From positions 1,612,001 to 1,676,000 of the forward strand of contig NZ_CP065217.1 in the NCBI RefSeq assembly GCF_015767675.1: a stretch of DNA of 64,000 nucleotides, read 5' to 3'. The position numbers were made by a program, and so were the translations under genes. Positions 61,565 to 64,000 of this stretch are shown one piece after another (the first letter of the stretch is position 1; every line of letters begins with the position of its first letter). Source of the DNA: Vibrio navarrensis. Lineage in GTDB: Bacteria; Pseudomonadota; Gammaproteobacteria; Enterobacterales; Vibrionaceae. A model generated the notes under the pieces. The model was given only the letters and a program-made list of their open reading frames with translations. It had not been told where the DNA came from and ran no database searches.

Positions 61565-62512
61565 ATGAGTATTTACAGTAAAATCCTTGTGGTTGCCGAC
61601 ATTAACAAAGATGAACAACCTGCACTGGCGCGAGCTGTACAATTAGCCAGAAAGAGTGTCTCGAAGAGTCATGTTACTTTCTTTCTATCCATCTACGATT
61701 TCTCCTATGACATGACATCAATGCTGTCTTTAGATGAGCGTGATGCGATGCGCCGCGGTGTTATCTATCAACGCGAACAGTGGATGAGAAAAATTGCAGA
61801 GCCATATGTTGATGAATCGATGACCTTTGATATCAAGGTGGTTTGGCATAATCGCCCTTATGAGGCCATCATCGCCGAAGTGTTTTCAGGCAGTCATGAC
61901 ATCGTAATTAAAGGGACGCGTAAACACGATGTCCTTGAGTCGGTCATCTTCACACCAACTGATTGGCATTTGTTACGTAAGTGCCCTGTTCCTGTACTCT
62001 TGATTAAAAACGCCGATTGGCCAGAGCAAGCGAATATCATCGCATCAGTCAACGTGGGCTCGGATAACTCGACACATATCGAACTGAATAACATTATGGT
62101 TGAGCGGTTGTTGGAAATCTCATCCAGACTGGATGCACAAGCGTATTTGGTTAATGCTTATCCAGTAACACCTGCCAATATTACCATTGAGTTACCAGAG
62201 TTTGACCCGACGACCTATACCGATGCGGTACGTGGCCATCATCTCACGTCCATGAAGGCATTGAGGCAGCAATATGGGATAGATGAAGAGCACACCATCG
62301 TTGAGCAGGGGTTGCCAGAAGATATCATCCCCGCGTCGGCAGACAAGTTGAATGCTGCTATGGTGATTTTGGGGACAACTGGGCGAACCGGACTCTCAGC
62401 GGTCTTTATCGGAAATACCGCTGAACACGTGATTGATAAGATTAACTGTGATGTGTTGGCGCTTAAACCGAAAGGTTATGTCAGCCCGCTCGACCCCAAC
62501 ATCGCTTCCTAA
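61565..62512 (+). CDS. uspE: Universal stress protein UspE
   Basis: 315 residues with two tandem Usp domains (residues 1-145 and 155-305). ATP-binding-like motif GTTGRTGLSAVFIGNTAEHV in the second; the first has IVIKGTRKHDVLESVIF. Order fnr-uspE-ttcA is as in E. coli. Involved in stress resistance and motility/adhesion in E. coli. Confidence 0.93.
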   Translation: MSIYSKILVVADINKDEQPALARAVQLARKSVSKSHVTFFLSIYDFSYDMTSMLSLDERDAMRRGVIYQREQWMRKIAEPYVDESMTFDIKVVWHNRPYEAIIAEVFSGSHDIVIKGTRKHDVLESVIFTPTDWHLLRKCPVPVLLIKNADWPEQANIIASVNVGSDNSTHIELNNIMVERLLEISSRLDAQAYLVNAYPVTPANITIELPEFDPTTYTDAVRGHHLTSMKALRQQYGIDEEHTIVEQGLPEDIIPASADKLNAAMVILGTTGRTGLSAVFIGNTAEHVIDKINCDVLALKPKGYVSPLDPNIAS

Positions 62513-62518
62513 GCCGAT

Positions 62519-62551
62519 AAAAATCCCAGGCGTCTCTTCTGGGATTTTTTC
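62519..62551 (+). terminator. uspE terminator
   Basis: AAATCCCAG (62521-62529) / CTGGGATTT (62539-62547) then more T. Confidence 0.85.
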
Positions 62552-62630
62552 TTGTCGGCACTGGCATCTTGCAAATTTATCCGTATCATACGCACTTCAT
62601 TTATTTTGATGAATTTAAGATTAGCAGCAG

Positions 62631-63569
62631 ATGACAGAGCAAATTCAAGAGCGTACGAAAGCTCAACAATACAACTTTAATAAGCTTCAAAAGCGCATTC
62701 GTCGCAATACTGGCCAAGCTATTGCTGACTTTAATATGATCGAAGATGGCGATCGCATTATGGTCTGTTTATCCGGTGGTAAAGACAGCTTTACGATGTT
62801 GGATATTCTGCTGAGTTTGCAAAAAAGCGCGCCTGTCTCCTTTTCTCTGGTTGCTGTGAACCTTGATCAAAAGCAGCCGGGGTTTCCTGCACATGTGTTA
62901 CCTGAGTATCTAGAAAATCTTAGTGTTGAGTACAAGATTGTCGAAGAGGACACCTACTCCATCGTGCAAGACAAAATTCCCGAAGGGAAAACCACGTGTT
63001 CTCTGTGCTCTCGTTTGCGCCGTGGCATTTTGTATCGCACAGCGAAAGAGCTCGGCGCAACCAAAATCGCGCTTGGCCATCATCGCGACGATATTCTGGA
63101 AACTCTTTTCCTCAATATGTTCTACGGCGGAAAAATTAAAGGAATGCCACCGAAACTGGTCTCTGATAATGGAGAGCACGTTGTTATTCGTCCATTGGCT
63201 TATTGCCGTGAAAAAGACATTATTAAATACGCAGATATGGTCGGCTATCCTATCATCCCATGTAATCTGTGTGGCTCTCAGCCAAACCTTCAACGTCAGA
63301 ACATTAAGATGATGCTTAATGACTGGGACAAACGCTTCCCTGGACGAATTGAAACCATGTTCAGAGCGATGCAAAATGTTGTGCCAAGTCATCTGGCGGA
63401 CTTTGAACTGTTTGATTTCAAATCAATCAACAAAGACTCAGGTGTTATCAATGGTGGTGATATTGGCTTTGATAAAGAAGATGTGCCAAATGTGGTCGAA
63501 GATGAGGACGATGTAGTGCAAGCGTTTGATACTGCACTTAAACTCGATGTGACCAATCTGTCTGTGTAA
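62631..63569 (+). CDS. ttcA: tRNA 2-thiocytidine synthetase TtcA
   Basis: 312 residues. PP-loop [10 protein letters not shown] for adenylation of C32 in tRNA, plus CxxC pairs CSLC and CNLC that hold the iron-sulfur cluster used for thiolation. [19 protein letters not shown] is the family signature. C-terminus acidic ([10 protein letters not shown]). ATG is preceded by GCAGCAG; no strong ribosome site. Confidence 0.96.
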   Translation: MTEQIQERTKAQQYNFNKLQKRIRRNTGQAIADFNMIEDGDRIMVCLSGGKDSFTMLDILLSLQKSAPVSFSLVAVNLDQKQPGFPAHVLPEYLENLSVEYKIVEEDTYSIVQDKIPEGKTTCSLCSRLRRGILYRTAKELGATKIALGHHRDDILETLFLNMFYGGKIKGMPPKLVSDNGEHVVIRPLAYCREKDIIKYADMVGYPIIPCNLCGSQPNLQRQNIKMMLNDWDKRFPGRIETMFRAMQNVVPSHLADFELFDFKSINKDSGVINGGDIGFDKEDVPNVVEDEDDVVQAFDTALKLDVTNLSV

Positions 63570-63593
63570 CGTGTTTGGTTTAAAGACACAATG

Positions 63594-63624
63594 AAAGAGG
63601 CTGCCATTTCGGTAGCCTCTTTTT
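63594..63624 (+). terminator. Terminator between convergent ttcA and DUF2987 genes
   Basis: AAAGAGGCT-G-CC with GG-T-AGCCTCTTT (one mismatch), ATTTC loop, then T run; minus-strand side has less T. Confidence 0.8.
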
Positions 63625-63638
63625 GTTTCTATTGAATT

Positions 63639-64000
63639 CTATTTTTTTGCCCTAGGCAAGTAAGGCAGTACCCGTGTAGTGGCTTGCGGTAAAAGTACAA
63701 ATCCCTCTTCACCAATCTCCGTTAGCGCAACTTGTACTTTGCCATTCACAATCGCTTTTTCACCACCGTTAGAAAACGTGACTTTACTATTGAGCCCATT
63801 AGCAAATTCCATCGTCACCCCCTCAACTTCGGGAGTAAACCAACTGGAAAACATGCCCCCCAAATCGTCCAAAAGATCCTTCATTTGTGGCATCAAAGGG
63901 GCTAGTTGTTGGTAGGTTACTTTCCCTTCAAGCGGCTCTTTCGTCATCACTACCAGTGAATAGTCGCAACGTATATCCTGAGGAGTGTGGACAAAAACCA
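63639..64000 (-). CDS. DUF2987 family protein, C-terminal part (cut by window edge)
   Basis: The frame is open to the last base, so the start lies beyond the window. Visible part ends YLPRAKK and includes DYSLVVMTKEP, FSSWFTPEVEGVTMEF, VTFSNGGEKAIVNGKVQVALTEI, VLLPQATTRVLPYLP. The pattern fits DUF2987, a periplasmic beta-rich family of vibrios with unknown function. Apparent starts within the window (GTG 63950) are not real. Confidence 0.7.
   Translation of the reverse strand, partial: VFVHTPQDIRCDYSLVVMTKEPLEGKVTYQQLAPLMPQMKDLLDDLGGMFSSWFTPEVEGVTMEFANGLNSKVTFSNGGEKAIVNGKVQVALTEIGEEGFVLLPQATTRVLPYLPRAKK

Overview
The window is a stretch of a Vibrio chromosome 1 close to the replication terminus. 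The evidence is gene content and order (letA-letB-rsmF, msrC-proQ-prc, pyrD-zapC-rlmKL-uup, rmf-fabA-lon-like-matP, ccoNOQP-fixH-ccoI-ccoS-fnr-uspE-ttcA), a canonical XerC/XerD dif site at 49682-49709 with the Vibrio dif1 sequence, and the matP gene. The exact species cannot be fixed from sequence alone.

Left part (1-38.9 kb) is mostly housekeeping. It starts inside a degenerate PEP-synthase-like gene, then has a DUF4442 thioesterase, a DnaT-like/lambda-P-like pair containing a hexanucleotide repeat, an unknown membrane protein, a CvfB-like S1 protein, and an unannotated small RNA on the minus strand that matches SdsR (RyeB). Then come envelope lipid transport (letAB), rRNA methylation, an ABC exporter, free-Met-sulfoxide reductase, ProQ, Prc, PepN, the large NAD-glutamate dehydrogenase, PyrD, ZapC, RlmKL, Uup, Rmf, FabA, a Lon-like protease, MatP and an HDOD protein.

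Middle part (about 38.9-49.7 kb) is a filamentous (CTXphi-like) prophage integrated at dif. Minus-strand core: two small early proteins, rolling-circle Rep, ssDNA-binding protein, small membrane proteins, major coat protein, pIII-like adsorption protein, pVI-like protein and Zot. A plus-strand helix-turn-helix regulator ends inside dif, and a DUF3653 gene sits at the other end. Between Zot and the left end lie a structured non-coding region (probable origin) and about 2.7 kb of cargo: a PLD-family nuclease, a DUF262 protein and a MAE_28990-type HEPN protein. The DUF262+HEPN pair is the best candidate in the window for a little-described defence or conflict system. The left flank carries a diverged fragment of a second copy of the regulator gene, so more than one phage has used this site. 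Integration appears to replace the C-terminus of the regulator.

Right part (49.9-64 kb) holds the vpsV/vpsS-like FIST protein and hybrid kinase, then the complete microaerobic cbb3 oxidase locus with its assembly genes, the FNR oxygen regulator (with an FNR box at its own promoter), UspE, TtcA and the end of a DUF2987 gene.
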